Below are positions 30,026-41,490 of a DNA stretch of 64,000 nucleotides, piece by piece (the stretch's first letter is position 1; each line of letters opens with the position of its first letter). Source of the DNA: Gracilariopsis chorda (Eukaryota > Rhodophyta > Florideophyceae > Gracilariales > Gracilariaceae); assembly GCA_003194525.1 (NCBI GenBank), contig NBIV01000122.1, positions 124,001-188,000 of the forward strand, read 5' to 3'. Under the pieces are notes generated by a model. It ran no database searches. It saw nothing but the letters and a program-made list of their open reading frames with translations, and had not been told where the DNA came from. A program made the position numbers and the translations under genes.

Positions 30026-31993
30026 TCATGTACCTTGACGACGGTGATGTCGTAACAACGGTTGTTGAGAGTACTCCACAATGGGCTTCTCCGCTTTGGG
30101 CGAGATGAGCATGCACAATCTATCAACCTCCTCAACGTCTCGAAGAGAACGAGTGACCTGTTTCCACAACTCGACAGCGCGCGGTACATCGCCGTCGCGC
30201 TGCCGTTCAGCAAGCATGCACGCCAACAGCGTGCGTGCAAGTTGATGAGAAGAGCGCGCCATAACGCCCTCAACAAGTTGAATAGCTCTAGACGGGTCCT
30301 TGTGCACCCCCGACACGCCGTACCAAAGCACGTACGCCAGATTGATGCGCACAAGATCGTTGTTATACTTGCTGACGCCCGACTCGAGGAGGGACAACGC
30401 CGTTGGCACGTCTTTGTTTTCGGGCAGAATGATGTGCTTTTCCAACAGCAGGGAGGACAGGTTGAGAATGGAAACGACGCGAAGTTCCTCCTCCTTCATA
30501 ACGGCGTGCGTAATGCGGTGCGGACAGCCGCAAACGGGCAGCGCAATGGAGGACTGTCTGAGATGAAGCGGCAACCAAAACCACCAATAGTCGTCATCGG
30601 TAGAATCCACACCCTCTTTGAACATGCAAAACACGCGGTGCAACAGCAGCGCGTACGGGTGTTGAACCTCACTCAGCACGATGGCCAACATCATGTTCTT
30701 CCACACGTACAAAAAGTCGCCGGGGCTGCACTGAATGTGTTCCAGCAGTTGCAAAGCGAGATTGAGCGATTGGTTGAGCTGTTTGCCATGGCCGTAGCGG
30801 TGCATGGACGCGAGCGTGGTGTACGTCACCGGCACCTTGTGCAGCGATTTCTGACACAGCTGCACGGCGCGAACGCGGTTGGCACGGTGCGAAGCGGTGC
30901 CACTCCAGTGCAGCTCGGCGAGCAAGGCGCGGGTGTAGGTGATTTTAGTGCGGTCGTGAAAGGCAGTGATGAGTCGAAACGCCTCGCACGGGTTGCAAGG
31001 CACGCCCGGTCGACCCGAGAGCAGGATGTAGCAGAGAGATTCCATAGCGTCCGTACTGTCGAACTGCGAAATGGCGGCGCGCAGAAGACGCACCGCCTTG
31101 GCGTGGTTGAGCACGGAGCGCTTGGTGCTGTGAAGAGAGGCGGAAAGAAGCAGCGCGGCCTCGCAGTCGATTTGGGAGATGGCGTTGTCCAGCAGCTTTG
31201 CGGCGCGAAGCAGGTGGGAGGCGCGGTTGCTGCTGGCGAGAATGACGGCGAGGTGGTACTGCGCGTAGGGGAAATCGCCGTGGGTGAGCACGCGTTCGTA
31301 CCAGATCTGCGCTTTACGCGGGTTGGGCTTGAGCGGCGGCCTGCCGTACTGGTACAGAATGGCGAGGTTGATCATGGTGCGCGGGTCGTGGGACAGCTTG
31401 ATGGCGCGTTTATAGTGGGCGACAGCGGCGACGGGGTCCGGCTGCGACAGCTGGTCGGAGGCGAGCAGATACGCGAGGTTATGGAAGCACTCGGCCGGGG
31501 CGGAGTCGAATCGGGTGACGGCGCGCTGCAGCAGCTGCACGGCGCGGTGGGGGTCGTCGTGGATTTCCGGGGTGCCGTTTGCGTCGACGAGCAGCCAGGC
31601 GCAGTCGCAAAGCGCGCGAGGCGTCTCGCTTAGCGCGATGGACTGCTGCAGCAGGTCGAGCGCGAAGCGGCGGGGGCGGGGCGCGACGGAGGGGGGGGGG
31701 GGTTGCTGCCAGTGCGCGGCGGCGAGGCGGTGCAGCGTGGCGGCGGAGCGGTGCTGCGTGGCGGCGCGCTGCAGCAGCTGCAGCGCGCGCGAGGGGTCGC
31801 TGCGCACGCCGGGCGCGCCGCGCTGCAGCAGCTCGGAGAGGGAGAGCATGGCGTCGGGGTCGTTGCGCGCGCTGATGGCGCGTTCGAGGCGGCGCTCGCG
31901 GCGCTGCGCGGGCGTGGGGGGGCGGCGCTGCGCGGCCGCGCGGTTGCGGTCGCGCCCGGCGCCGCCGGCGGACGCGGCCGTGGGCGGGGGCAT
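30026..31993 (-). CDS. Sel1-like repeat protein
   Basis: This is a single uninterrupted frame of 655 codons from the ATG at 31993. The frame is open further upstream, but only with non-ATG starts. It is built of Sel1/TPR-like helical hairpins: repeated blocks such as AMLSLSELLQRGAPGVRSDPSRALQLLQRA, RTMINLAILYQYGRPPLKPNPRKAQIWYERV and LVRINLAYVLWYGVSGVHKDPSRAIQLVEGV. These have the family's typical A..LG..Y..G.GV..D...A..L layout. Such proteins are scaffolds for protein complexes; no catalytic domain is seen. The first ~40 residues are Ala/Pro/Arg-rich and the codons there are very GC-rich. Related broken copies lie at 52450 and 55907, so it belongs to a small family. A partner or pathway cannot be told from context. 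Confidence 0.8.
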   Translation of the reverse strand: MPPPTAASAGGAGRDRNRAAAQRRPPTPAQRRERRLERAISARNDPDAMLSLSELLQRGAPGVRSDPSRALQLLQRAATQHRSAATLHRLAAAHWQQPPPPSVAPRPRRFALDLLQQSIALSETPRALCDCAWLLVDANGTPEIHDDPHRAVQLLQRAVTRFDSAPAECFHNLAYLLASDQLSQPDPVAAVAHYKRAIKLSHDPRTMINLAILYQYGRPPLKPNPRKAQIWYERVLTHGDFPYAQYHLAVILASSNRASHLLRAAKLLDNAISQIDCEAALLLSASLHSTKRSVLNHAKAVRLLRAAISQFDSTDAMESLCYILLSGRPGVPCNPCEAFRLITAFHDRTKITYTRALLAELHWSGTASHRANRVRAVQLCQKSLHKVPVTYTTLASMHRYGHGKQLNQSLNLALQLLEHIQCSPGDFLYVWKNMMLAIVLSEVQHPYALLLHRVFCMFKEGVDSTDDDYWWFWLPLHLRQSSIALPVCGCPHRITHAVMKEEELRVVSILNLSSLLLEKHIILPENKDVPTALSLLESGVSKYNNDLVRINLAYVLWYGVSGVHKDPSRAIQLVEGVMARSSHQLARTLLACMLAERQRDGDVPRAVELWKQVTRSLRDVEEVDRLCMLISPKAEKPIVEYSQQPLLRHHRRQGT

Positions 31994-32084
31994 CGTTTGC
32001 GGCGGGAGGCGGCGGGGGGGGGGGGGGGCGGGCGCAGGTCGTTTTGTAGATGTGGTGTATATGTGCGTTGTCACAGCGGTCTGT

Positions 32085-32271
32085 GCGATGGTTCACACCG
32101 GACTTGCGGCGTAGTGGTTTTTGTTATCACAGTACAATGCGCGCGGCGCAGTACACGTGTAGCATGCGGCATTGCGTCACGCCTGCGCTCGCTGTCCGCG
32201 TGGGCGGCAACGGCTGGCACGCGGTGTGATAACCAAAACCACTACGCCACAAGTCCGGTGTGAACCATCGC
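32085..32271. mobile_element. 187-bp foldback (MITE-like) element
   Basis: Arms of 47 bp (32085-32131 and 32225-32271) are inverted copies with only two mismatches, around a 93-bp GC-rich centre. Each arm starts GCGATGGTTCACACCGG. I see no clear TSD. Size and symmetry fit a miniature inverted-repeat transposon. It lies ~90 bp upstream of the Sel1 gene start, where it could also affect transcription. Confidence 0.7.
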
Positions 32272-33023
32272 GCAGTGTTGAGATACTTGAGCAAAGATGT
32301 GATAATGGCGATAGATGACAAGTACACAAAACACCTACTTATATACTCCAGCGAAAGAGCGCTACCGCCCTCTCGAGTAAGCGCTGGCTTTTGCTTATAA
32401 CAGCACTCTCGCCGTATATATATATATATATCTTTGTCACTTTGTCTGGTAGTCGACTTGAAGTCCTACTGCGCCGCTGACTCCGTACCGTATCCCTCAC
32501 CCCGCTCGTACTAGCAGCCACACAGAGAGCCATATGACAACAAAGTTACGTGCCAGCTGAGAGCGCTGTGCAGCGTCTACACGTGGCACGGCACACCACA
32601 GCGCTTTTGCAACTCGTGTTTCCACTCCTATATCATCCATTTCTCAAACGTATCTTCTACTTTAAACCCCCGGGAACGTGGCCTGAATCTATAAAGAGAA
32701 CCCTTACACACAAGTACTCGGCCGACGCACTCCATCGCATTTCTTTGAAGCTTACGCAAAAGGATACTCAGTCCTTCCTAGACCTCATATGAAAATAAAA
32801 CCTAAGCAGCACTGCTGCTTGCTCTTCGGCTTTCCATAAAACAACGAGAGTGACACTTGAATCCTCTCATATACGCCGTTTGGCTTTTTAGCGGTTTTGT
32901 TTTGTTGCTTAACATGCTTCACTGTGCTTAGCAGTACTCTACTGACAAACTTTGCCCATTTCATCGTTACTCAACTGCTTCATATTGGAAGAGATCAGGG
33001 TATATAAACTCTTAAATCACTAA
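32272..33023. other. Intergenic stretch, no recognised gene
   Basis: Contains an (AT)n/(TA)n microsatellite near 32414-32431 and a short frame ending at 32792 with AATAAAA shortly after (about 32804). The frame has no ATG-supported start and no domain. Confidence 0.45.
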
Positions 33024-33130
33024 CGAGGAAAAGCTGCCTTTGGCCATAGGCGGCATTCGCGCCGCTACAAAAAGTTTGCATAAGATATCTGCCCAAATTT
33101 TGGTTTACGCATAAACTAAACTATTTCAAA

Positions 33131-34520
33131 CTAATGACGCCCCTCTACAAAGTCTAGAGCTTCTTCTAGAACAGGAGTATTGACGCTCACCAGCATTGGA
33201 TAAAAATCCTGCACATTACGAGGGGTCTCGTCTTCAATATGCAGCAGTAACAAATTATCAGATGTTCTGGCACGCAAAAGTCTAACATAGAGCTGATACG
33301 GCGAAAAAAAATATTTGTTCGAAAGTCAACTATGATTTTCTTCAGCGTTTGTCCTTGCGCCTAATGCAAAGTTGCTGAAACTGCCAATCTGATGGAAAAC
33401 TGGCGACGTTTGATTTTCACATCTGCAGACTAGAAAACAAATTCAACACGGTACAGCAAACAGCTTTGCTGAATTTAGCTATGTACATCAATGCCCGAAT
33501 GTCGAATCTCTCTGCGATAAAAGCTGGTAACGATCATCATCTTTCTATTCAGCAAGTGCAGATGAAGTACATTTCGAATCACCATAACAGGAATACCCAA
33601 GTTCAGTTTCAAATGGTGGTGCAGGACTCCAGTTGGAGCGTAATTTTACGTCAGTTTAGGTCCAGTGATACTATTTTTGTGAAAGTTTTCACCGGTGGGC
33701 TCTCGGTTGGGAACGATCGTCGTGGCAGACTTCAAGTCAAATATCCTCCCTGGGAAATACTCCAATGCGTTCTGGTTATATTCCTCCACTAATTGGTTTG
33801 TTGGCGCAACAATCAATCGGTTGAGCTTGACATTTTCTTTCTTCCGTGTTGTAAATCATTTCCAAAGCAACTTGTATGCTTCGTGTACATCTGATGTAGA
33901 CATAAGCGGAAGCCTTGCAGATGCTAGAAACGTCCCACGACCAAGACTGAGCAAACCTTTTGCAAAAACTGGATCATCATGTTGACGAACCTGTTCTGTA
34001 AGGCGAAAAACTTTGACTCTTCTGTCCCAAGGCTCGCAAGAGTACCATGGAAGCTCCCGTAGGAGAATCACTGGAATAACACGAACTTTTCAATTTCTTT
34101 CGGATACTGTTCTCGTTCTTGGAACGACTGGAAGCAGTTGCATATAATCGCCTGCCATAACTACGACCATGCCTCCAAAGTCTTTCGAGTTTCTTAACAC
34201 CTTCAGTACGGTGTTCAAAATCTCGAAGAGCATTTTCGGGCACATTGAAGCTTCATCAATTACCAGCAAAATAGTCTTCCGTACTAGTTCTGCTCTCTGT
34301 GATCGTGCTCCGTACTTGGAAAGTGTCCGACACTCTCTACTCTGCGAATCTTTGTTCTCATCAACTCTCAATCCAAGAAAACTATGCAAAGTTCTTCCGC
34401 ATTCATATAGGGCAGCAGCAATACCTGTTATGGCTGTCATCTGCAAAAATAAGCCTTCGTGCTCAACAATATCTCTCAGAAAAGATAGGGGATAGGTCTT
34501 CCCTGTCCCCGCTCGTCCTG
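33131..34520 (-). pseudogene. Helitron 2 PIF1-type helicase
   Basis: Walker A reads RAGTGKTYPL in the correct frame (about 34505-34480), with a frameshift just before it. TAITGIAAALYECGRTLHSFLGL, LLVIDEASMCPK (Walker B) and VVVMAGDYMQLLPVV follow. Then come FRLTEQVRQHDDPVFA and, after more breaks, NLGIPVMVIRNVL and PYQLYVRLLRARTSDNLLLL (motif VI, altered). The stop is at 33131. This copy keeps Gly-Lys-Thr in Walker A, unlike Helitron 1. Confidence 0.85.
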
Positions 34521-35207
34521 TAAGAAGAAAACGCTTCCGTGTGTGTTACCTCTTTCAGACTCTTCCATTCTATCTCGGTATTGTATTTCTCTCATTTTTT
34601 TGTCAAAAACTTGCTTCTCGCCTTCTTTTAGATCATCATATTTCTCTTTTAACCTTCGCCTGGATCTCGAAGAAGAGCTGCGACGTACTTCAGCTTGCTC
34701 CTCTGCTAATTGCAGTTCGCTCTCTCTGAGATGAAGTTGGGATGCAGTATGATGAAATAACGTATCATTTCTGATAAGCCGACGGCCATGTCCGTCCGAA
34801 ATCTCAATGATTTTTCGAAGTAGTTCTTCTCTTCTTTGTGCTCTGTTTCCCTCGGTTATATCTGCAGTTAGAGCTCGTTCGTGCTTTTTAATCATAGTTT
34901 TAGGATTTGTCTCTTGTTGAAAGGAAGTGATGACCAAGTAACGCATCTCAGCAGGAGTAGCATGGTATCTTACTGCCTTATCAAAAGCCGTTTCGTACTC
35001 GTCACCATGGATATATTTTCCACGGGCTACTGTCACTTCTCTATAAGTTGAGTAGGACTCGCTCCCAACACGTTTCGGATCATCAAAGGAGCTGAATGCA
35101 GAGTTCATGAGCAATATTCGAAGAGCAAATAGTTCGGGATTTGCGGGAGAAGCAAATCTAATTCGAGTCACAGTTCGACCATTTTCGGATAGCTGCACTA
35201 CGTACAT
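34476..35207 (-). pseudogene. Helitron 2 linker between Rep and helicase
   Basis: Collinear with 25750-26300 of Helitron 1 (PRMYVVQLSENG, PELFALRILLMNS, ISDGHGRRLIRND). The C-terminal part is a long charged coiled-coil-like stretch (SELQLAEEQAEVRRSSSSRSRRRL). It loses frame at the Walker A motif, near 34500. Confidence 0.8.
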
Positions 35208-35297
35208 TCGTGGACGGCCTCCATCCCGAGTGTAGTCAAACTCTGGTACAGAGCGGGGTAGCTTATCGTATACACGTACAGTCTCCTAGTATGTCAT

Positions 35298-37258
35298 TTA
35301 ATCCAAGTCCATGTACCGGGAGGGTTTTCTGAAATATCTTTCCAGCAGGGAAGACTTCAGACGTCTAGCCAGTCTTACGTTTCGAATCAAAACCTGTCGC
35401 TCTCCACGAAAATTTATGTCAAGTGCCTGTACAGTTGGATTGATGCGAACATGCCTGAACTCAAAGAGGTTCCATGCAGCTTCAACCGCGCCCACCACTC
35501 TCGCTCTCATGTACGCCCTGATCTCATTTTGAAGCATGTCACTCTGTGCACTTGATTGGCTTTCCGTTCGACTTGATACAACAAAATCCTGTTTTTTGGC
35601 ACTCTTCAAAGCGTACTTCATCAGGTATGCTACGGCACTACCACTTTGGGTTCTTTCAACATTGATGTGAGCCTTGTACTTCATTGTGAGATCTGGATTG
35701 TATGGAACCACTTTCAAATCTTCTGTCCTTCTTCTTCGGTAGGTCACTCGAATTGTGTACTCATTTATCGTCGTTTAAGCGACAATTTCTTGTCGATCAT
35801 ACCCAAATCTGCACCTCCCGTCAGAGGTACGACCACGGCAATATGGAGAGTGTCTGTGCATATTGAATTTCTTCACCAATTTTCGGAGTTCCTGGTCCTC
35901 AGTCGAGTCACCCCGAGGTAGTTTGGCTTTGACCAAAGTGTGAATGATCTCAGGATCTTCAATTACGCCCCCTCCAACCAAAGAATAATGTGATGATGTT
36001 TAGTATTTCTCTCCTGGAACTCAACTTTGGCAGCAATCCCAATGCATTTCAAGCCAAAGAGCTCTTCTGAATTATTTTGTAGATCCTTCATGATTGAATT
36101 TTCATACTGGTTGTACACTCTTGCAATACGATCTGGCCTATCACAAGGACGGCATCTCTCTCCCTGTGGAGAAAATGCTCCGATGTTTTCGTTGTCCATA
36201 CTAAGCCTTTTCATCTCTTCCTGCCAAACGTTCATTGTGACTGTGACGAAAAGCGTCGGAGAGCCCATTCGAGCTACCATTGCTTGCAAACCCAGTCGTT
36301 TTTGTCCCCAGTACGCCGGAGAGTTTTTGTGATTACCGGGAATGAAGAGTCTACCAGGAGGGCCAACTTCATCTGTTCCGGTATGGGTTCCAGCCTGCAG
36401 CTCCCGTTCTTCAACCATTCTCATCTGCTCTGTTTCCAAGTAACGAAGTTTCAAGTCTTCAATGTTTGCGCTTGTACGAAGCAACCATTGCTGAAGAAGA
36501 GTACCAGAGTTCAGCAGCACATTATCGATTTACAGTCCTCGCTTAGAGTGTTCTGCCCATGTTAGGCTCCTTTCGTCTCAGTTGTTCGCATCTTTCGATG
36601 AAATATATGTTGCTGTATCATACGGGGCATGAATCTCCCCGTAAGGGTAGAGCAGTGGAAAAGCTCCCTTCTCAGCGTCCATTGAATCAGGATTCAAATG
36701 CTTGTACTTGACAACTCGATGTTGAAGATTTCCGGTTGACATGTGATGGGATTCTCTTCCGCCTACCAGCTGGGCAACTGGGGCTTCCGACCTGAACAGT
36801 CCACTTGGCTCTACGACGAATGCTCTCATTTCAAGAGGTCGGCCTCGGCTGTCTTCTGGTAACGGTCCTGCACCAGAGCTCTCCTCGATTCGGGCTTCAT
36901 GGGCACCCTGATAATTCCGGACAAGTATTCCTTCCTGAGTAGCGTCTGAAGAGATGACCAGAGTAGACTCGTCCACGTTTGATCTCCTGCGAACACTTTC
37001 GTCTGGTCTGAACAAATTTCTATATCTCTGTTGGACAATATCTGGTCTCGGTTGCATGAGATCCTACAACTTTGGAACCAAGTATCGAATATTCGGGTTA
37101 GGCACCATTCTTCTCGTGGAAGAAGAAGAATAATCCCGTGAATTAAGACTGGGAGGACCTTCCGACCACAAATATGTGTAGTGCACGTCCTGGCCTGGAA
37201 CAGAAAGAGACACATTGCCTTGAAGTCAAAGAAATGACGGACTTCCACCCCGAACGTA
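35298..37258 (-). pseudogene. Helitron 2 Rep region
   Basis: Four consecutive frames (37057-36578, 36520-35963, 35981-35775 and 35747-35298) cover the Rep domain with small frame breaks. Visible blocks are FPLLYPYGEIHAP, TLFVTVTMN, the HUH motif ERNTKHHHIILWLEG (about 35990) and YLMKYALKS with the two tyrosines. The end LARRLKSSLLERYFRKPSRYMDLD is the counterpart of the region where Helitron 1 has its first TGA. Confidence 0.85.
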
Positions 37259-37939
37259 CTACATATCCATGAATGTGACAACGGTTGCAAATAACTCATT
37301 TAAGTGTGTTGATAGCGTTTGAAAAGAACGATAGCGATATATGTCTTCAAGTTTTGAATTGATATGCACTCGTCTGAAAGAAACTCCAAGCAATCTGGAG
37401 CTTTTATATCCACAGCATGTTCCTTCGGTCTTTGCACCACGCAGAACTGCGCCACAATATTTGCACATAAGAATACGAAGCACCCACCCCGAATCTTTGA
37501 GAGGACACCGAGGTGCTCGATGGCAGTTTGCACCGCACGTCCCACAACACGCTGGAAGTGTGCCAGTGATTGGTTGGTACTCCGGATATGAAGAGATTGG
37601 ACGTGCGAGGCCTTGACGAATATTTTCTGCCCTTGCATCCCATACATATTTTGCTCCATAATGAATGCCTTGGCGAAGTCTCTCAGCGAACCGCATAATC
37701 GTCCTATCTCGTTCCTGTTGAATGCCCGAAGAATTAGAGGAGTTCAAGTATATCTCTTCAGGGTTATGAGGTTCCATAACATTTTGAGGAAGCTCGTTTC
37801 TAGTTCCTAAGTACACCTGCGCAAGCTCATCGGCTATGTCTCTTTGATGCATGGGCTGTATATTCTCTCTTGGACGACGGCCTGCTCCTGACCGGCGACC
37901 ACCACGTCGTGATGGGGGTCGATGCGAAGAAGAACTCAT
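37259..37939 (-). pseudogene. Helitron 2 N-terminal zinc-rich piece
   Basis: An ATG at 37939 (MSSSSHRPPSRRGGRRSGAG) opens 226 codons. After a basic low-complexity start and a helical region come CGTCGANCHRAPRCP and CKYCGAVLRGAKTEGTCCG. These line up with the Cys/His region of Helitron 1 (CGRCGKHAH, then CKYCGC and CCG). The frame ends in FATVVTFMDM, matching FATTQAFMDI in Helitron 1, so the stop there is secondary. Confidence 0.85.
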
Positions 37940-38640
37940 GTCGTACTGAGAGAACCGGAGAAAGGTTGAGAGATTTGGTAATCAACTTTCCATGGAACAT
38001 GTACCGTGCCCCTCAAGTAGAGAACTGGTATTGCATAATAATTACCCGCCTGAGATATACGTACAAATATTGTCTTCATTGTCTCAAGATGTTCCTGACA
38101 CCATCAGTACCTGGATAGTTTACATTCGTAGTACTTTACTAAGTACATATGCACTGCATTATTATTCGGTCTTAGTTTCAGACGTCAATACATATGGAGT
38201 ACGATTGACCTACGTATGCAACGTATAGTTTGTTACTATTCTTCTTACAGCGTTCTACGTTTCTAGAACTGTATGGCCTACTTATGCACTACATAGATTA
38301 AAACTATTTTTGTTAGAAGGGTATACGTTTGCAATACTGCGCAGCTTACGTATGCGGTACGTAAACTATAACTATTTTTGTTAGAAGGGTATATGTTTGC
38401 AGTACTGCGCAGCTTACGTATGTGCAATGTAAACTATAACTATTTTTGTTATAAGGGTATACGTAGGTTGTACTATACGAAATTTATTTTGTTGTTTGAA
38501 TAGGTTACGTTTCTATATTACCTATTGTCTAGTGTGATGAAGATTTTGTACTTAAGCTAGAGCGTATCCTAAAGTCGCAGAAAACATTTTTCCAAGCAGC
38601 GACCTACAACTCATTTTACTCTACTTCTTCTTTTCAACTA
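37940..38640. other. Non-coding stretch with TACGTA-rich tandem repeats
   Basis: Upstream of the Helitron 2 ATG. It is rich in TACGTA-type motifs and holds the 68-bp tandem repeat listed separately. The hidden 5' end of Helitron 2 should lie here. Confidence 0.4.
38302..38462. repeat. 68-bp tandem repeat, about 2.4 copies
   Basis: The unit beginning AACTATTTTTGTTA starts at 38302, 38370 and 38438, an exact 68-bp period. It contains TGCGCAGCTTACGTATG. Copies differ at few positions. Confidence 0.8.
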
Positions 38641-38652
38641 TTTTCTAACACC

Positions 38653-39050
38653 ATGGCCGATATGTCCCAAAAAGAGGTTCCCTACCTACAACTTTGCCGT
38701 TTGCGCGACCGTAAGGATGCTATTCTACCGCGCTTGGGCACATCATTGGGAAAACTATGCATCATACAGGCTCCATTGAAGCACACTGATATGCGCCGTG
38801 GCAATGTCATTTGGTTTTTTTGGAAGAGATTTTGTGCTCAATTGGCCCAAAAATCGACACCGTGTACACGGAATTGGAAGAATACAGGGTGATTGGACGC
38901 TGCAAGGATTTGCCTGTTCGCTGGCCGTCAGAGATGTCCACGTGTGAGACGGGTTCAACGAGGCTGATCGAAGTTGAGGCTGTGGAGAGTGACAGATCAC
39001 ACACGTGGAGTGACAGATCATACACGTGCTGGACCGGTTCGCGCCAGTAG
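38653..39050 (+). pseudogene. Hypothetical gene with a homopolymer frameshift
   Basis: The ATG at 38653 is in a strong context (CACCATGGCC) and opens MADMSQKEVPYLQLCRLRDR. The frame has a T run at 38814-38821. One frame ends soon after it, while the shifted frame continues with EEILCSIGPKIDTVYTELEE to 39050. A one-base change in the T run would join them into ~130 codons. No family is recognised. Confidence 0.35.
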
Positions 39051-39271
39051 GGCAAACACTTTGATTACCATTGGCTAGTTGTTTGGAGGGGTTGTTTGGA
39101 GGGAAATAAATGTGCTTTTATTGATGTATTCTAAGGGGTCAACCTCCTCGTTGTCAGAGCAATCCTTAGGTAGGTTAGAGAAGTAGAAGCGGCCTTCGAC
39201 CGCCGGCGGCGCTGCGCGCTGCGGTGGAGGAGTCACAAACAGCGGTGGGAAGACAAAATGGGTGGAGAAAG

Positions 39272-40104
39272 TGAAGTGCAACGCCCTCAGGGAAGGATTC
39301 TAGGTACTTGATCGTTTTCCCGATATTATCAGTTGTGTAGTGTGTATATGAACTACGCCCCACAATCGTGGGTATGGACACGTGGGAAACGGTTTTGGGC
39401 CAATTGGCGGTTGGCCACAGTACTGGATGTTGCCACGAAATGTGGAGTATTTTAGTTAATATTATTTATTATTTTCACACCCATTTCTGGGAAGCTAGTA
39501 CTTAGTGCGACGGCGCACTGCCGTCGCACCAGTAAACCTTCCCCAACAAGGGACCCCAACCTGGGGAATTGGCTCTAGTTGTTGCCGCTTGCGCGCGTGC
39601 TCTACTCCTCCCTGGAGGGAAACGCCGTAAACCACGGGACATCTAACCCCCTTGCACATCTAAAGAAGCCCATCCTTGGGAGTATAATTGTTCCAATCAT
39701 GTTGGTGTTTCGTCCTGTATAGGGAGTCCTGTCCACTGGCATTGCCGTATCTCCTCGTCGCTCTCGCGACTCACTTCGTCCTCTCTTCCTCCTCTTCGCC
39801 CTTTCTCTTTCCCCTTTTTAGGGTAGCACCTCCCGCTACCCGCTACCCGCGGCCCTCGTGTGCGCATCCGCTCACACACCTCCACTTACGTGGAAACATA
39901 CCTCTACTGAGGATCACACCCCGCTCACGCGGATACCGATTCTTCGCCTTCACCTCCCTGCGCGAGTCGCGACAGGTGTCCCTGGTCTTACAAACCGGCT
40001 TCGCCGTGACACCTCTGGAGGGCTCTACCAAACTGGGTTCACCTCGTGAGAGGAAGATCCCGAACGTCTCTCGGTGTTTTTCCCCTTTGGGGCATTGCAC
40101 CACA
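39272..40104 (+). mobile_element. Solo LTR, second copy, inside Helitron 3
   Basis: This 833-bp copy matches 21858-22682 almost along its whole length, including the GTGCGACGGC hairpin. It starts TGAAGTGCAA, ends TTGCACCACA, and is flanked by GAAAG (39267-39271) and GAACG (40105-40109), a TSD with one mismatch. It lies opposite to the Helitron 3 strand. The sequence on either side joins to give the Helitron 3' untranslated region, as in Helitron 1 (CTTTCTCCACCC). Confidence 0.85.
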
Positions 40105-40131
40105 GAACGCAAAAGCAGAAAAGCAAGTAGT

Positions 40132-41490
40132 TTAATTCAATGAATGAAGAACGCAAGAAATATGAATACAGTTGTGGAGGGATGCAGGACTGAATGGCTT
40201 CAGCCAGCACTGGGTTGGCGATGGACACAGGCATGGGATGAATTGTGTGCGCATTCGCGGAAGTAAGCTGCGGGTCATGCAGGAGCAGCACATGGTCGTT
40301 CCTTCGAACGCGCGACAATGCGACATACAACTAACCGGCGCAGAAGAAGTTGGATCGCACATCCACAACCAAGCTACCAAACGTCTTTCCCTGTCTTTTT
40401 GAACGATAGGTCCAAACGCGAGACGAATTGAGAACTTCCTTTGAATCATGAAAATGTCTGCGAAAGAAAACTCGAAGTCGATATGATACAGGAGCTTTCG
40501 TTCAAGTACCTGTCCGTTCTCGTCGAATCGAGCCACCTGCATCGTTAACTGATGGATACACACGACTACGAACAGCTTTCCATTGACCACAGCGGGATGC
40601 AGACGCTCCGAATGACCATAACTGGCACACTAATCTTCAAATACAAATTATGAGGTGGTACTCCAGTGGGTGCATACTGATATGCAAACTCGGGAACAAA
40701 GTTATTGGTGACGTCAGGCTCTGAGTTCTGTACACGGTCAGGTTGTACTGTCGTAGCTGAGGGAAGAGTGAAGCTTTCACCAAGAATGAGATCCAGCGCT
40801 GCCGCATTGTGTTCATCGACGAACTGATTTGTGGACGCAATGACCATTTTGCTGAGATCCACATCCTCCTTGCCTCGTGTTGTGAGCCACGTCCACAGAA
40901 ATTGGTAAGCAGTTTACATGCCACTGGTAGATCTGAGTGGTATTCGAGCCTTGTTGGATATTGTGTTGCGTGCAATGGAACGAAACAACGACGCAAATGC
41001 CGGGTCATCGGCTTGGCGTACTTGTCCGATGAGGTAAAGCACTTGAACCGAGCAGAATGTCCACAGATCACTCTTACACAGCAATTGGTTGAGAATGTTT
41101 GTGTACACATGTCTCACATTTCCACTTGGCGTGGCCTCCATGTACACCTTCCACACCACTGGAAGCAGCTGGGAGTAGTGGCCGGATAAAACGATGGTCA
41201 AGCCCCCAAAAGGAGGCGGGGTTTCCATTTCACTGCAACAAAGATCTCTGAGCAACGCATCCACGAGTTTGAAGAGCTCTCCTGAGAGCATGGAAGCCTC
41301 ATCGGAGACAAGCAATTGTATTTCACGTTACAGTTCTGCACATGGAGATCGAATACCCTGCTTACCAAAATTGGCTGTAGTGCTGCTTGTGCTGTCTTTA
41401 TCAGCTACACCCAGTCAGAGTGGCCTTTTTAAAGTGCGGCCACTTTTGTGAGACGATTTTGCAATGCTTATTGCAGCTAGAGATGTGCAC
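40132..41490 (-). pseudogene. Helitron 3 helicase fragment
   Basis: Similar to 26518-27835 of Helitron 1. LVSDEASMLSGELFKLVDALL (Walker B) is followed by IVLSGHYSQLLPVV, ATTVQPDRVQNSEPDVT and VPVMVIRSV. YVALSRVRRNDHVLLL and IHPMPVSIANPVLAEAI close it. Frameshifts separate the pieces, and Walker A is absent. Confidence 0.85.

Larger units (their letters stand above)
33024..37939 (-). mobile_element. Helitron 2 (divergent, decayed)
   Basis: The minus strand carries the same protein order as Helitron 1: zinc-rich N-terminus, Rep, linker, PIF1 helicase. It is much diverged and broken by stops and frameshifts. The 3' end is readable. After the helicase stop (33131) comes an imperfect hairpin (GCCGCCTATGGCC with complement), then TTTTCCTCG at 33024, followed by T. 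This is the same spacing (nine bases) as in the Helitron 1 family. The 5' end lies upstream of 37939 but I cannot place it. Confidence 0.85.

Noticed and set aside
30062-32114. Long plus-strand frames (up to 523 codons) across the Sel1 gene
   Set aside because: They are antisense to the GC-rich Sel1 coding sequence, and their protein sequence is low-complexity without motifs. The minus-strand frame has clear Sel1 repeats.
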